This document shows, piece by piece, positions 13,317 to 24,771 of a DNA stretch of 64,000 bases. The stretch is from Solen grandis. Lineage: Eukaryota; Mollusca; Bivalvia; Adapedonta; Solenidae. How positions within the stretch are numbered: the first letter of the stretch is position 1; each line of letters starts with the position of its first letter. The position numbers and the translations under genes are program-made. A model generated the notes under the pieces. It searched no databases, was not told the DNA's origin, and saw only the letters and a program-made list of their open reading frames with translations. The DNA is taken from contig CM037777.1 in assembly GCA_021229015.1 (NCBI GenBank), positions 54,761,089 through 54,825,088 on the forward strand, in the 5' to 3' direction.

Positions 13317-15138
13317 AATTTCAATGAAGAAACTTCTGAGGAAAGAGAATCTCCATTACATATAGATGAATTAGATCGTTGTTTTACTGTAGAAGAAGTT
13401 ATTAAAACTTTATCATGCATGAAACGCCATTAATCCTGTGGCTATTCTAATAATGTTGTTGACTTTTTTATTGATTCAAAAGACTTTATAGCGCCATATT
13501 TGCTTATATTATTTAATCACATATTTGACAATGGAGTGTATCCTGACGCATGGAGCAAGGGGTTATATTTCCTAATCATAAAAAGGTGATCGATCTGATT
13601 CCTCTAATTACAGAGGCATTACTCTTGTTAACACTATGGCTAAAATTTTCTCTCTTATGCTACGAAACAGAATATAAAATTGGTGTGAAAATAATAATAT
13701 TTTTACAGACGCTCAGTTTGGATTTAGGGAAAATCATAGCACTACTGATTGCATTTTTATTCTTCATTCTATTATACAAAATGTTCATGCTCAAAGCTGT
13801 TTATCGGAATGTCAAATCATGTATTAAAGTTCCAGTTACTATGTCATATTCAGATTTTTTTGATGTGTCAATTGGTGTGAAACAAGGAGAGCCTCTGTCA
13901 CCTCTATTATTTATTCTTTTCATTAATGACATTAAAAATTCAACTGATTTTGAATTATATATTATGTATATATATGTTACTCTTTGCTGATGATATTGTC
14001 CTGTTCACAACTAATCATGAAAGTTTACAAAGTCAATTGGACGCTATTTATAAGTACTCATGTAAATGGGGGTTAAAAATAAATACTAAGAAGACGAAAA
14101 TTTGTATTTTCGAAAAGAGAAAAAGCCATTGCGAATTCAGTTGGAATATAAATAATGAGTCTTTGAAATTGTTGATAAGTTTGTTTATTTAGGTATAAAT
14201 TTTGCTCACAATGGTACTTTAATAAAGATGTTACGATTTTAAATGAGCAAGCGCTCAAAGATTATAATCAATTATTATCCGTTTTTCAAGTGTCAAAGTA
14301 GATATTAAAAATAAGGTATACCTTTTTTGATACTCTTGTTTTACCTATTATTCTATACGGGTCTGAAGTCTGGGGCATATATGATTTTAAAGAAATTGAT
14401 AAGTTACACATGAAGTTCTGTAAGCATATACTTTGAGTTAGAAAACAAACTTGTCGATGTCGGTGTTTTGGGAGAACTAGGTAGATGTCCTTTGTCATTA
14501 TTTAGTAAAGAACGGTCTTTAAAATACTGGCTCAGAATATTGAGTAACACAGATTATTTACCTTTTTATATTTTTAATGAACAATATACAAATAGTACTG
14601 ATATTAGTGCGTCAGTTAATTCCAAGTATTGGTGCAATACCATTAGAAAGAATTTAGATAATTTGGGTCTTGGTTATATGTTTCACTATGTGGACATTAA
14701 AAACAATTTCTCGAATATTATAAAACAGAGATTTAGAGATCAGTATATCCAGGAGTGGAATGATACCCTAGTGAGTCAGTCTAAAATGTATTATTATAAA
14801 TGTTTTAAAAAAGAATTTAATTTGAAAATTACCTTCAGTTTGTTATAAATGACAAACATAGAATATCTTTAACACGATTTAGATTATGCTCTCAGTCATT
14901 AAACATTGAAACAGGTAGACATGAGAATATTTCAAGAGAAAATAGATATTGTACTTTATGTAACCAAAATGTTGTTGAATCTGAATTCACTTCTTATTAT
15001 GTTGTCCCTTTTATAGGGAACTCAGGAGAAATAATGGTATTCTGTCAAGCTGGCCTAACATGCATATATTTGATAAATTATCAAGCTTCCAGAGCAGTAA
15101 AACTACCATTGACATAGCTAGATATATATTTAATGCTT
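13317..15138 (+). pseudogene. Decayed LINE (non-LTR retrotransposon) reverse transcriptase
   Basis: Reverse-transcriptase blocks are readable in order but in shifting frames: PYLLILFNHIFDNGVYPDAW near 13500, YRGITLVNTMAKIFSLMLRN near 13620, DAQFGFRENHSTTDCIF near 13710, GVKQGEPLSPLLFILFINDI (13875-13936), the catalytic FADD box LLFADDIVLF (about 13980-14010), WGLKINTKKTKI (14067-14100), and the C-terminal zinc-type CTLCNQNVVE with HFLLCCPFYRELRRN (about 14950-15025). Between the QFGFR and GVKQGEPLSP blocks only some 100 bases remain, so the block with the first catalytic Asp is deleted. With many stops and frame changes this is a dead copy. The clade cannot be assigned with confidence. Confidence 0.8.
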
Positions 15139-18100
15139 AGAAATTAAGACAGGACAAATTATTGAAAAATGCTGCTTCATAAATAGTTAACTTAATATAA
15201 ATTGCAATTTAATATGTAATTCTTAGAAACATAAAACATAACTGTGTTTTTTAAACCGTGTGTGTGTGTTGTTACGATTCATATATGTATATATGTGTGT
15301 ATGATAAATTGTGTATTTGTATATTTACACGTCTTGGCCATATGTATATGCTCTTGTAAATGGCCAAAGGCACAATGCCGATTTTGCCAATAATCATGTC
15401 TGTATGTATATAATTTTACGTGCAGACATGCAGGAATCCTAAAAGTTTTATAAGTGAAAATTATGCAATAAGGACAACATATACTTAATATTAAGTAAAT
15501 TTGTCATTAAACTGTTTTATAATCATCCAGATTGCCATTTACACAAAGTTCCTTAATTCAAGGGGAAATAATTTAATTATATTATTACATATGTAAATAT
15601 TGACAGCCCAAAAAATGGGAAAAAATCATAGCTTATTGTTTCGGGTATGACAGTGTCACGAGGTCACATGACCATTGTTTTCCGATATTAATTAACCGTA
15701 ATATTTATTCATATATTGTCTCCTCGAACAATAGCGTATTGTGCCGATTAACTACGTCATGAATTCCGTTATTGTTCTAAGAGCAATTAATGAGTAACGT
15801 TAAATAATGGCCTTGTTCGAGCGTTAACTATAGTTAAGTCGCATGTTATCCTGTGCGTATGTGCAGTTGCACTCGTCGTTAAAACGCTGAGAAAGATGAA
15901 TTATCATCCGCAGTATAAACAACTATTCCTTTTTTAGATTTAGTGTTGAGGGAAAAGAAGGATTTTTCTTCTTTCAAATGAGAAAAAAAAATATGTCACT
16001 GGCTGGGCAAAATGTGTTTGGTCGGCAGTTCACCCCTTGAATAAGAAGCATTTAGCCATTTTCCCCTCTAAATTGAAGTGTACCTTTATTCGGATTGACC
16101 AATGTTTTGGGTACGTTTTTGTTAAATTTACATAAAACATTGATCAAGATGTATAAAAATACCACAAGTTATCTTCAAATGTCGAAAATGATTTAAGTAA
16201 CTCATCAGTAATACACAGAAAAAAAATATTTCTAATCAAGAAGTCACGTCAACTTGTCAGCCATCATTTGCCATATTGCATCCACAGAGACCAGGGGGGG
16301 GAAAAAGCGTGGGTCGAAAAATGACGTCACCATTGTCGAACTACACCGAGTTTTGGCGTTGTATGGCTTAACTATGGTGACTCGAACAAGGCCAATATGT
16401 ATTGTCTCGTCAAATAATGGCATATTATTCTCTTATTAATTAAACGACGCTAAATAATGGGTGTTGTCCGGAATACCCGGTGCCATATAACGGATAAATA
16501 CACGACCATTCCCGCGTGTCGAGAAGGTTCCTTAATTCAAAATAAATAATTACTAATTAAGTAATTGGGACATTTTTTACCTCCTGCAGATACACCTGTA
16601 TCGATATCAATATTCGGCTACTATCGACAGGACAGAAAGAATGTGAAAAACTGTTTCACCTTGGGCAAGTTGCTTACACAAGTAGTTTTAATAAGTTTCA
16701 ATGTAATTTTCGCTGAATTTGTATGCAACCGAATGTTGCCAAAATAAGTTCCGTGGCAGAGGAAGGTACTCTTCAAAGGTGCCTCGCGAAGTAACATGGT
16801 AAACAAATATGGCCGACAAGGGTTTGGATTTTCATATTTGGAATGGATATTACTTAAAACTCAAAGTAGACAAACAAAATGTTTTGTTTGTCGTTTCTGT
16901 TGGGATTTTTAAAGTTAGTGTTCATATGCCAGTTAAATGCATTGATTATTCGCTGAATGTTGCAAATTGATATATAGTTTCAAATTGAAGATAAATATTG
17001 TCTCCGTTAGACGCCATCTTGAAAACACTTTCTTCGCAACAAAATAGTAAAATCGTTACACAGAGCGCGAAGAAAACAGGAAAATGTGACGTTGCAACAC
17101 TTTCTTTGAGCAACGCGGCTCGGACCATGGCTAAAGGATGCATAATGTTACCGTACAACTCTGTTTACAAATTACACAGATCATTTTTATCTCCTCTTTC
17201 TATGCGTCCTAATGCTCTATTTTCTTTCTTTCTTTTTACTAACGCGCGTGTTTTGTTTGCATATTTTGTTGTTCTTTCTGCGTATTAATCCTCCTTTTAT
17301 TAATACTCTCCCTTGCTCTCTAGCAATGTATTATTTGTAGACCCATAGACAATCTTTATTGTTCACTCAATCTGTCACCGCTTTGCATTCGAGTCTCTGT
17401 CAGGAATTCGGTTTTATTTCAATCGAGAAAGCCTCCGAGTGTGTTTACGGTGGGTCGGGGTTCTACCCGTGCCGCTGTTTGAATCCCTGTTATGACTACG
17501 GATTCACTAGGACTTGACTATTTGAGTTTACCGTCGCTTTCGACAGTATTTAAGTCATATAGCGACGTCCAGCTAATTACAGGTGGAAGAAGACACCGAA
17601 TGCACGGCGGCATCCGGGTAGAACCACCGGCCTGTGCTGAATTGTTTCGTTGTCATTGTCCCTCTTGTTGCTGCTGTTGATGATGAAGTTTAACATTGAC
17701 ATTAATACCGCCTTAGTAGCTTACTGTCTGGAAATTCCATGCATCTTGGAGACCCTAACTATTCCAATAATTATATAAGAATGGAATTACTTGTAAAATG
17801 TATCTTCATTGATCTACAGATTAGTTTTTTTATGGCATCTCAAATCATCATCACAAAATGTGTCTACTATAATTAAGTATTTTCTGTACATTTTTTGTTC
17901 AATGTTTCTGAAGAATTTGATAATATGAGTGTTGTTTTTTTGTTTGTTGTTGTTGTTGTTTTTGGACCTTTTCTGTATGTCTGTATGGTTTTGCTTTATT
18001 TAAGCCATGCTACAAAAACATGCGCGACGTCTTTGAATCTTTGCATCAAAATTAGTTTTGTCAATTAATTGATCGCAAACTATTTTTGATCCATGATAAG

Positions 18101-18315
18101 TTTGCTAAATCAAACCATGTTATGACTTCACGTGACTATTGTTCTCAAATATCAATTAATCACAATGGAACGGGACATGACAACCGTGTTCGTAAACTCC
18201 ACACAGTGATCTCCCTTGCACGCTCAATCACTGCTGTCACAAATGTCATGTGATGATGATGAACTTACAAAATGGGCCTTCCGTCTGCTGTCAAAACATT
18301 TATTTTTATTTTTTT

Positions 18316-18347
<32 letters not shown>

Positions 18348-18781
18348 CACAATACGGTATTTGATGTTTCTTAAAGAAAATATACTTAGGGAAATACCAC
18401 TCGCATTAAAAAAATGTTTTTGAAAAAATAAAAAATAACCCTGACCCGTGAGCAGGGTAAAGCGGGCGAGACTATCCGAAACATGTGACACTTTTAGTTT
18501 AGAATCAACATGAACTAGTATATTGTCCAACAATTTGGCAAATCAGTTCAAATGTTCTTTTGAAGTGACTTTAAGAGAGTCCGAAGGACTATACAGTGGC
18601 CCCATAGACTCTAGATATAATTCATGGTATGAGGGTCCATGGTCTCGTCTCATTATGCGGCTGATAAACAGGACATCATCCTGCATCAAAGCCAGCATGT
18701 CAAATTCTGAAATCTAACTTGGAACTCAAAATGGATTTTATCACAAATCCTGCAATAACTGTTTATGCAAAAACCATTTTT
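15139..18781. other. Repeat-rich intergenic stretch
   Basis: No convincing exon. Inverted segments at about 15796-15840 and 16362-16405 (sharing CTCGAACAAGGCCA on opposite strands) suggest an old foldback or MITE. 17170-17640 is one copy of a dispersed repeat whose other copy is at 20330-20760. An (ATTT)n microsatellite is at 18303-18343. Confidence 0.45.
17170..17640 (+). repeat. Dispersed repeat, copy 1 (partner at 20330-20760)
   Basis: Shares with the second copy the CTGCGTATTAATCCTC block, TTATTGATACTCTC-type block, the CAATC..CACCG...TGCATTCGA block, GTCAGGAATTCG, GAAAGCCTCCGAG, and ATTCTACCCGTGCCGCTGTT ending in GGATTCACTAGGA. The similarity continues for about 350 bases, then stops. 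B-box-like GTTCGAATCCCGGTCA in copy 2 hints at a tRNA-derived origin. Confidence 0.55.
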
Positions 18782-19094
18782 CCGTCCTCGGGGAAAGTGG
18801 TTAGAGCGGGAGGTCGTGGATTCGATCCCTGGCCGTGATATACCAAAGTCGTAAAAAATGGTACTGGTATAGCTCCCTTGCTTGGCGCTCAGTATATAAG
18901 GCTAGTTTGCCCGGTGTCATGATAATATGACAGGATTTGGTATCATGCCACTTGTCTACGGTGTGATACTGCACATGTCTACGGTGTGTCTACAGTGTGA
19001 TACTGAAGTATGGCAGCACTATGTCTCAAGTAGACCTCGTCTCCAAATGACTGAAATAATGTTGGTGGGACGTTAAATCCTACAAACAAATAAA
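18782..19094 (+). mobile_element. tRNA-derived SINE, full length, sense
   Basis: Carries head (GTGGTTAGAGCGGGAGGTCG, with the anticodon region partly deleted), body and complete tail ending in TGGTGGGACGTTAAATCC and an ACAAACAAATAAA run. The body has a local duplication: the TCTACGGTGTGATACTG block occurs twice in a row (about 18955-19003). Confidence 0.8.
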
Positions 19095-19683
19095 TTCCCC
19101 CTTGCCGTCCGGATTAATCAAATGAGTAATCAAATCGAACGCACCCACTGTTAAGTTTTACTTGTGGTGCAGTGACTATCTTCAACTGTAAGGGGAAGTA
19201 ACTACTGCGTGGAGTTTATTTACCGTTTATTCTCTCTTTCTCTCCCTCTCTCTCTCCAGTTATGTCAAGTAAAAAAAATATAATGACGATTAGTCCGTCA
19301 GAGTCTATTGCAAAACACATTGACACCTTTCGTGTTTTCCTAATTCATAACCTAATTTGCGCTCTTCTACTATCCGCGATTAGGATCTGACATCAACGCA
19401 TTAGGGGTCATGCCAGATTGACCTTTTAAGTAATTTATGCGCATAAACAAGTGCCCGATTTAAAACTAATCAAAAAGCGTGATTCAAACCTTTAAATTTC
19501 AGTTCTTCTCACTGATCTCACGAAAAGAAATCCACACACAAATCATCTGTCACTCGAAGAATATAACTCGCGCACGGTATTTCTAACGATAATATGTTTT
19601 TCTTATTGTTTTGAATAGGGCTGACATGTATTGAAATCACAAACCGTGACGAAACCTTTTTGTACTTTAGACTGTTGTTAGAT

Positions 19684-19750
19684 AACCGAAGTGGCGCAGT
19701 GGAATGACAGCCGTCTAATAATCGAAAGGTTCGAGATCGGCATAGGAAGT
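19684..19750 (+). repeat. tRNA-like sequence
   Basis: Box A-like GTGGCGCAGTGG and box B GGTTCGAGATC at tRNA spacing. I do not find a closed acceptor stem, so this is more likely a SINE head or tRNA pseudogene than a working tRNA. A second, inverted tRNA-like sequence is at 20072-20146. Confidence 0.45.
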
Positions 19751-19907
19751 ATTTTTTTATTTAATGTTTTATTTAAAATATCAGCCCTGCTTTCCTCGTG
19801 AAAGTTGAGTTATGTGTTCAAATCATATACATGAGTATCCACTTCTAAATTTTATTAGTTCCTTATTTTCGTTAGTACATGTACAATATTTAAACATCTC
19901 AGAAAAG

Positions 19908-20069
19908 ATGAGTGAACTAGATTCCAAAAGTGTACAGATCGGCAAAAATATTACGAAGGCGACAGAAACAGAAAGCGAATGTTCTGACTACTCAGACACA
20001 GATAGCGCTTTTGAACGAAAATCTGAATGTATTGAAATGCTCAAAGATTATATAAAATATAATGAATAA
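19908..20069 (+). CDS. Short acidic open frame of unknown nature
   Basis: 53 codons from ATG to TAA. The peptide is Ser/Glu/Asp-rich in its middle (TESECSDYSDTDSAFERKSE) and ends MLKDYIKYNE. A CTCAG lies just upstream, but no partner exon is evident. It sits between two inverted tRNA-like sequences and may be part of a mobile element. I do not recognise it, and it may be non-coding. Confidence 0.2.
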   Translation: MSELDSKSVQIGKNITKATETESECSDYSDTDSAFERKSECIEMLKDYIKYNE

Positions 20070-20071
20070 AA

Positions 20072-20146
20072 TGAGACTCGAACCCGTGGCTCCGTGCTTG
20101 CAATGTATGTAAAAAATTATCGCCTACATCCACTGAGTTATTGTGA
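20072..20146 (-). repeat. tRNA-like sequence, inverted partner
   Basis: Reverse strand has AACTCAGTGG as an A-box-like part and GGTTCGAGTCT as a B box. With 19684-19750 it brackets a 53-codon acidic open frame (19908-20069) on the + strand. Confidence 0.4.
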
Positions 20147-20329
20147 TTTTACTTAATTGGTGTTTCTTGTGGGAATGTATATGTCATTTGAATTTACTTC
20201 CCCTGGTTAAACCTAACGATTCTGTAACCGCTGATTTGATTGGCTTATACAAAGGGCAATCTGAGACGACCCTTTATGGTCAGATCCATACTGAATCGGA
20301 TTTTAATGAGATTGCTCCCATTGGTAAAC

Positions 20330-20760
20330 TGTCTTTTCTCTCTTCAATACTGTGTGCGTGTCTTGTTGTTTGTTTCTGCGGTGACAGATGTTGGTGTAAC
20401 ATGACCCCCCTTATCGACCAATGTTCTTTTTCCTTCTCTCTTTGTCATTCTTCCTAGTAATATTTCCCCTTAACTGCGTGCATGTTCTGTTGTTTGTTTC
20501 TCTCTCTCTACGTATTAATCCTCTCTATTCTATTGATACTCTCACTCTCTCTCGCAATATATTACTAGAAGGATTTTAGTTAATCTTTATTCTTCACTCA
20601 ATCCGACACCGCCTTGCGTTCGAATCCCGGTCAGGAATTCGTTGTTTTTTTTTCCACTCGAGGAAGCCTCCGAGCGGATTTACGCCAGGTCGGGATTCTA
20701 CCCGTGCCGCTGTTCGAATCCCGGTTACGACAACGGATTCACTAGGAGGCTGGCTTTCGG
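20330..20760 (+). repeat. Dispersed repeat, copy 2 (partner at 17170-17640)
   Basis: Direct-orientation copy about 3.2 kb downstream of the first. It has two GTTCGAATCCCGGT sequences (at about 20618 and 20713), better preserved than in copy 1. Open frames through it are repeat sequence, not genes. Confidence 0.55.
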
Positions 20761-21195
20761 TAAGTTGGGTTATATCAAGGGTCCTCTCACAAAAAGACGT
20801 CACAAAGACGGGAAAATTTGTTTCAATTTATTTATTTATTTTTTTATTTATTTATTTTCCATAGAATAAAACAAAAATAAAATAAAAGCACATATAACAA
20901 ATATACAAAATTGGTGGCCGCCGCTTCAGTTTCTGAAACAATAAAAATATAAGCAATAATAAAAATATGAAATAATTATAAAATAATAATAATAATTGAA
21001 TAAATATAATCAATCATACGAACAAACTGATCGCGATCTCGACTGAGAGAACGTTAAAGCATGAAGTAAAAAATATAGAAGTTAACTGCTAATAGTGTGA
21101 AAAAGCTGATAAATGATTACACTACGTATATTTACGTAAGTTCAGGCGGTTTCACTTATGAACGTATATTATAAATTGACATTAAAATTACTTAC

Positions 21196-22206
21196 AGTTC
21201 TTTCGGTGTTTTCTTGAGCAGCGATCAACTCACGTCTCAGACGTTTGAGCTGGCGGCCCAGATTTGCCTGAAAAAGCAGTAACAACAACAATAATATTAA
21301 TAAAATTAACCGTGATTTAGATAATGAACGAAATAATATTTCGTTTCTAAATATTTTACAGTTTAAAACGGGATTGTATTTTAATATTCAATTTGTTGTA
21401 TTCTGACGAATTAAGTCACTTATGTAAACGAATAAATATATAAAATTTACATTTTTCCCCTTCGGGGAGATTCCCAGTAGATACTGGAGACTGTAATTGT
21501 TATATCGAATTCGAATTCTAGTTTCAACGAAAATTTGTTTGTTTGTTTGTTTGTTGGGTTTAACGTCCCACCGATAGTATTTCAGTCATTTGGAGACGAT
21601 GTCTACTTGAGACAGATATAGTGCTGCCACACAGCAGTATCACGCCGTAGACATGTGGCATGATACCATACCAATTCACATTATCCTGAAACCGGGCCAA
21701 CCAGTCCTGCAATTACAATTTTATGCTGAGCGCCAAGGAAGGGAGCTATAACAGTACCATTTACACTAGTAAAAAGCGTATAATCGGTAATAGAGGTGAG
21801 GGGAAAGATCAAAAGAAAATCAAGTGTATATTTTCAAATTATAATACTCACCTCTTCTCGGGGAGTCGATGCCGTTATCGGCGAACATAACCGTTTCCTC
21901 GACTGAAAAAAAAAAGAAAATTTATTCAACTATTTTTCATACCCAAAATAATCCTATGAATATATGTTTATTTGTTATTGTAGTATGATATATGTAATGA
22001 AATATCGTGTTATATATTTCTAATCAATAGAATAGGAGAAAACAAAAACGGAAGTTGTTTTTTCCATTGTAGAAGTTCTGAGATTTAGCTCGCAATATAT
22101 ATAAAAATTAATATAGTTATATACTTACGTAATTTTCATTGACACCCGTAGGGGTCACCCCTTCGACGCTCGTAGGGATAAACTTTTCATTTGTCTGATT
22201 CGGGCG
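21196..22206 (-). CDS. Unrecognised gene, three in-phase exons, basic coiled-coil-like end
   Basis: Three exons on the minus strand: 22206-22129 (78 nt), 21902-21852 (51 nt) and 21267-21196 (72 nt). Each has a pyrimidine-rich AG acceptor and a GTAAGT, GTGAGT or GTAAGT donor. All three are phase 0 and multiples of three, and together give 67 residues without a stop. The first is Thr/Asn-rich (SVEGVTPTGVNENY). The second reads SRKRLCSPITASTPREE, a likely disordered phospho-type stretch. The third, ANLGRQLKRLRRELIAAQEN, has heptad-like Leu spacing of a basic coiled coil. First and last exons were not found; introns are 226 and 584 bases and the second holds a SINE. I do not recognise the protein. 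Equal phase and perfect splice signals make chance unlikely. Confidence 0.6.
21535..21763 (-). mobile_element. tRNA-derived SINE, body and tail
   Basis: Antisense copy starting with the (GTTT)n tail and GGGTTTAACGTCCCACC. The tRNA head is absent: the copy stops at the TGGTACTG block. It lies in the intron between two minus-strand coding exons (21196-21267 and 21852-21902), in sense with that gene. Confidence 0.75.
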
Positions 22207-22454
22207 CTAAAGAGAGAAAAAAAGAAAATATATTAGATGTCGGGACTGAGAGAGTAAAATGAATAAATATAAAGCAAATTATTATGTCTGTTATTACTAA
22301 CAGCGTACGTTTATCGGAATTTCAAGTACAGACGCCGGTCGCACGATCGATTTTCCATTACGAAGTTCTCCAGGCCTATACACAATCAACGGTCAGACTT
22401 TCGCGTATTTTTTCTTTTTCCAGTATACACGCATTATCGCTGATTATATTTCTT

Positions 22455-22491
<37 letters not shown>

Positions 22492-22540
22492 AATGAGTAT
22501 TATTCGTAGAATTTTGCCGGTGTCTATAATTAGGGAAAAG

Positions 22541-22636
22541 TACCATTTATTACGACTTTGGTATGTCGCGGCCAGTGATCGAACCCATGACCTCCTGATT
22601 CCGGGGCGGACGCTTTGACCACTCGGCCACCAGTAA
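22541..22636 (-). mobile_element. tRNA-derived SINE, head only
   Basis: Reverse strand shows box A-like TGGCCGAGTGGTCAAAGCG and box B-like GGGTTCGATCACTGG, then TACCAAAGTCGTAATAAATG. Truncated 5' fragment. Confidence 0.7.
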
Positions 22637-22934
22637 TACCTTGATAAGATTAATATTCTTTCATAATGACTGGAATTCTAGTGAATAAGGTGAAACAACG
22701 AAAGTAAAATTAATAAATACAACATTGATGTAACGAACAATAGAGAAAAAACTTTGCGGATTTTATTTATTATTACGATGTTCGCCAAGCCAACGGTCGA
22801 AATTTAATTACAATCCACCATTTAGATTAATTAAATGAAATGCAAAAAGAACACATTTAAGGGCTTTACGATTTTTAGCTTAAAAGCTGCTTTACAATTG
22901 TTATAAAAAGGATCAAACAAACCATACTTTTCTT

Positions 22935-24110
22935 AAATTCGCAACCCTACATTGTTGTGCGTATATGTGTAGCAAAGAGAGTTCTTCTATCTGATCTCTA
23001 ACAAAAATGAATAGGTTTTTCATAGACACAGTTTTTTGCGAGGTTCAAACTTTCAACCTTCCAAAGCTCAAAATCATTCAGCTACTCGTACCCGCGAAAC
23101 CCATCGTATTTTATTAGGCTATCAACAAGGAACATATTGCAACAAATCGTATTTGAATCAGACTTCAACTTCATCAGTTATAAGCAAAAGAGTGATTTCA
23201 AGCGAAGCGCCCCCACCCCCAAGCGGCAAAATGAGATACAAAATTGAGTAAAATTTTACCATAAGGTACCTAGGAATGCAGCAAATAGTTCAATCAAGTA
23301 TACAAGTTGCACTAGTCGAAGATTCTATTTCTTATATATCCCAATTTGAAGCATAAATACTGATTGCTCAAAAAAAGGATCAAACTTTGAACTGCTGTAA
23401 AATATCCAAATTCAAGTCTGATCTTCAAAAACTTAACATCACTGGAAAGAGCTCTTTAAGAACTGAAACTTTTGTTCATATACTCTCGATGAAATATTTT
23501 TAGTTTTGGAGCTATTTGTGAGAGAATAAAAACATAATAATCGTAATATGACCTTGACCTTTTCATTTTTTTAACCTTTTAATTGTGAAGCCCTTTCAAA
23601 CTTAACAATACAAAACGTGTGAATATTTCATAAAGAATGAACAGAAAATAAAGTCAGGAGCGACAAAAACCTTTTTTTTTTTTTTTTGAAATTTTAATTT
23701 TTCCTTAATTTTAGTGAAGTTTGACCGTTTCTTGAGGACAAACTATGCATTTCTTAAATTCTCCACCCCATATATTTTGTAAATGTTTTGCAAATCGTAT
23801 GCAGCAAACAGAATTCTTCTATCTGATCTCTTACAAAAATGGGTAAGTTTTTCGTTGACCTACCCTCATTGTCCACTTTTTTACAAGGTTCGAACTTTCA
23901 ACCTCTCCTAGAACAATTTTTTTTTCCAGTACTCGATGATGAGATATCAAATATATTTGATTGGGCTGTCAACAAGGAACATTATGTAAAAAAAACGCAT
24001 CTAAATCAGGGTTTCCAATTTTTTAGTTATTAGCAAAACAGTGATTACATGCATTGCGCCCCCTAGTGGCTAAATCAGAAACAAAAGTGAAAAGTTTGAC
24101 CATTTAGGCA
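22935..24110 (+). repeat. Pair of ~340-bp direct repeats, 820 bp apart
   Basis: 22935-23270 and 23757-24110 share, in order, TTCTTCTATCTGATCTC, ACAAAAATG, AAACTTTCAACC/CGAACTTTCAACC, TCAACAAGGAACAT, TTAT-AGCAAAA-AGTGATT and GCGCCCCC..GTGGC or AGCGGC blocks. About 75% identity by eye. Both have lost any long frame, so this looks like an old duplicated non-coding element. Confidence 0.55.
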
Positions 24111-24771
24111 CAAGTTTTTATAAATGTGACTCCATGCCCAAAATTTCATAGCTGTAGCTTTTCTCATCTGGCCGCTAGGTTGGCTGCAAAAATGGGTGGA
24201 ATTGGAAAAATAATAAAAAAAATTAAAAAAGAAAAAAAACACAAAAAAACAAAAAAAACAACAGGAGAACAATAGGTTTTCGCTTAAGTGATAAGCTGCA
24301 AAAACTTAACTTAGTTATTTTATTGCTATTTATTTATTTATTCCGCAAAAAATGTTGAAAACTCAATTTTCATTAAAAATATAAATATCTAAGGGACACA
24401 ATAATTGTGTGTGACATAAAAGCAGAGAAGAACTGATTTCTCTATGATGTTGTGTAACTGTCACTTTACCATGCGGAGGAATTTAATTTCTTTGATGCAA
24501 AGGTGGCTCGTATGTGAATTTGGATTATGGATGTGCATGTTTTGGTCATTTGGTGGTGTTACAATGATCCATACAGAAAGCTTAAATTCCGATACAAATC
24601 CTTGTAATTTATTAATAATCACATCAATTTAACGACCTCAGATACCTAGAGTTATTTGATGCACTATAGAATGGCCGATACCTGTATATCTGCTATCCGA
24701 AGTTGCTTCTACTCAGTCTGGAGCCACTGATATTTGCATCTATATTTGCCGTCGGTCGGTTATTTAAGAGA

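Noticed and set aside
16998..17288. 96-codon + strand open frame
   Set aside because: No conserved motif; its second half overlaps a dispersed repeat (17170-17640).
22284..22496. 70-codon open frame ending in a Leu/Ser run
   Set aside because: The end is a (CT)n microsatellite, and the start has no family signal or splice partner.
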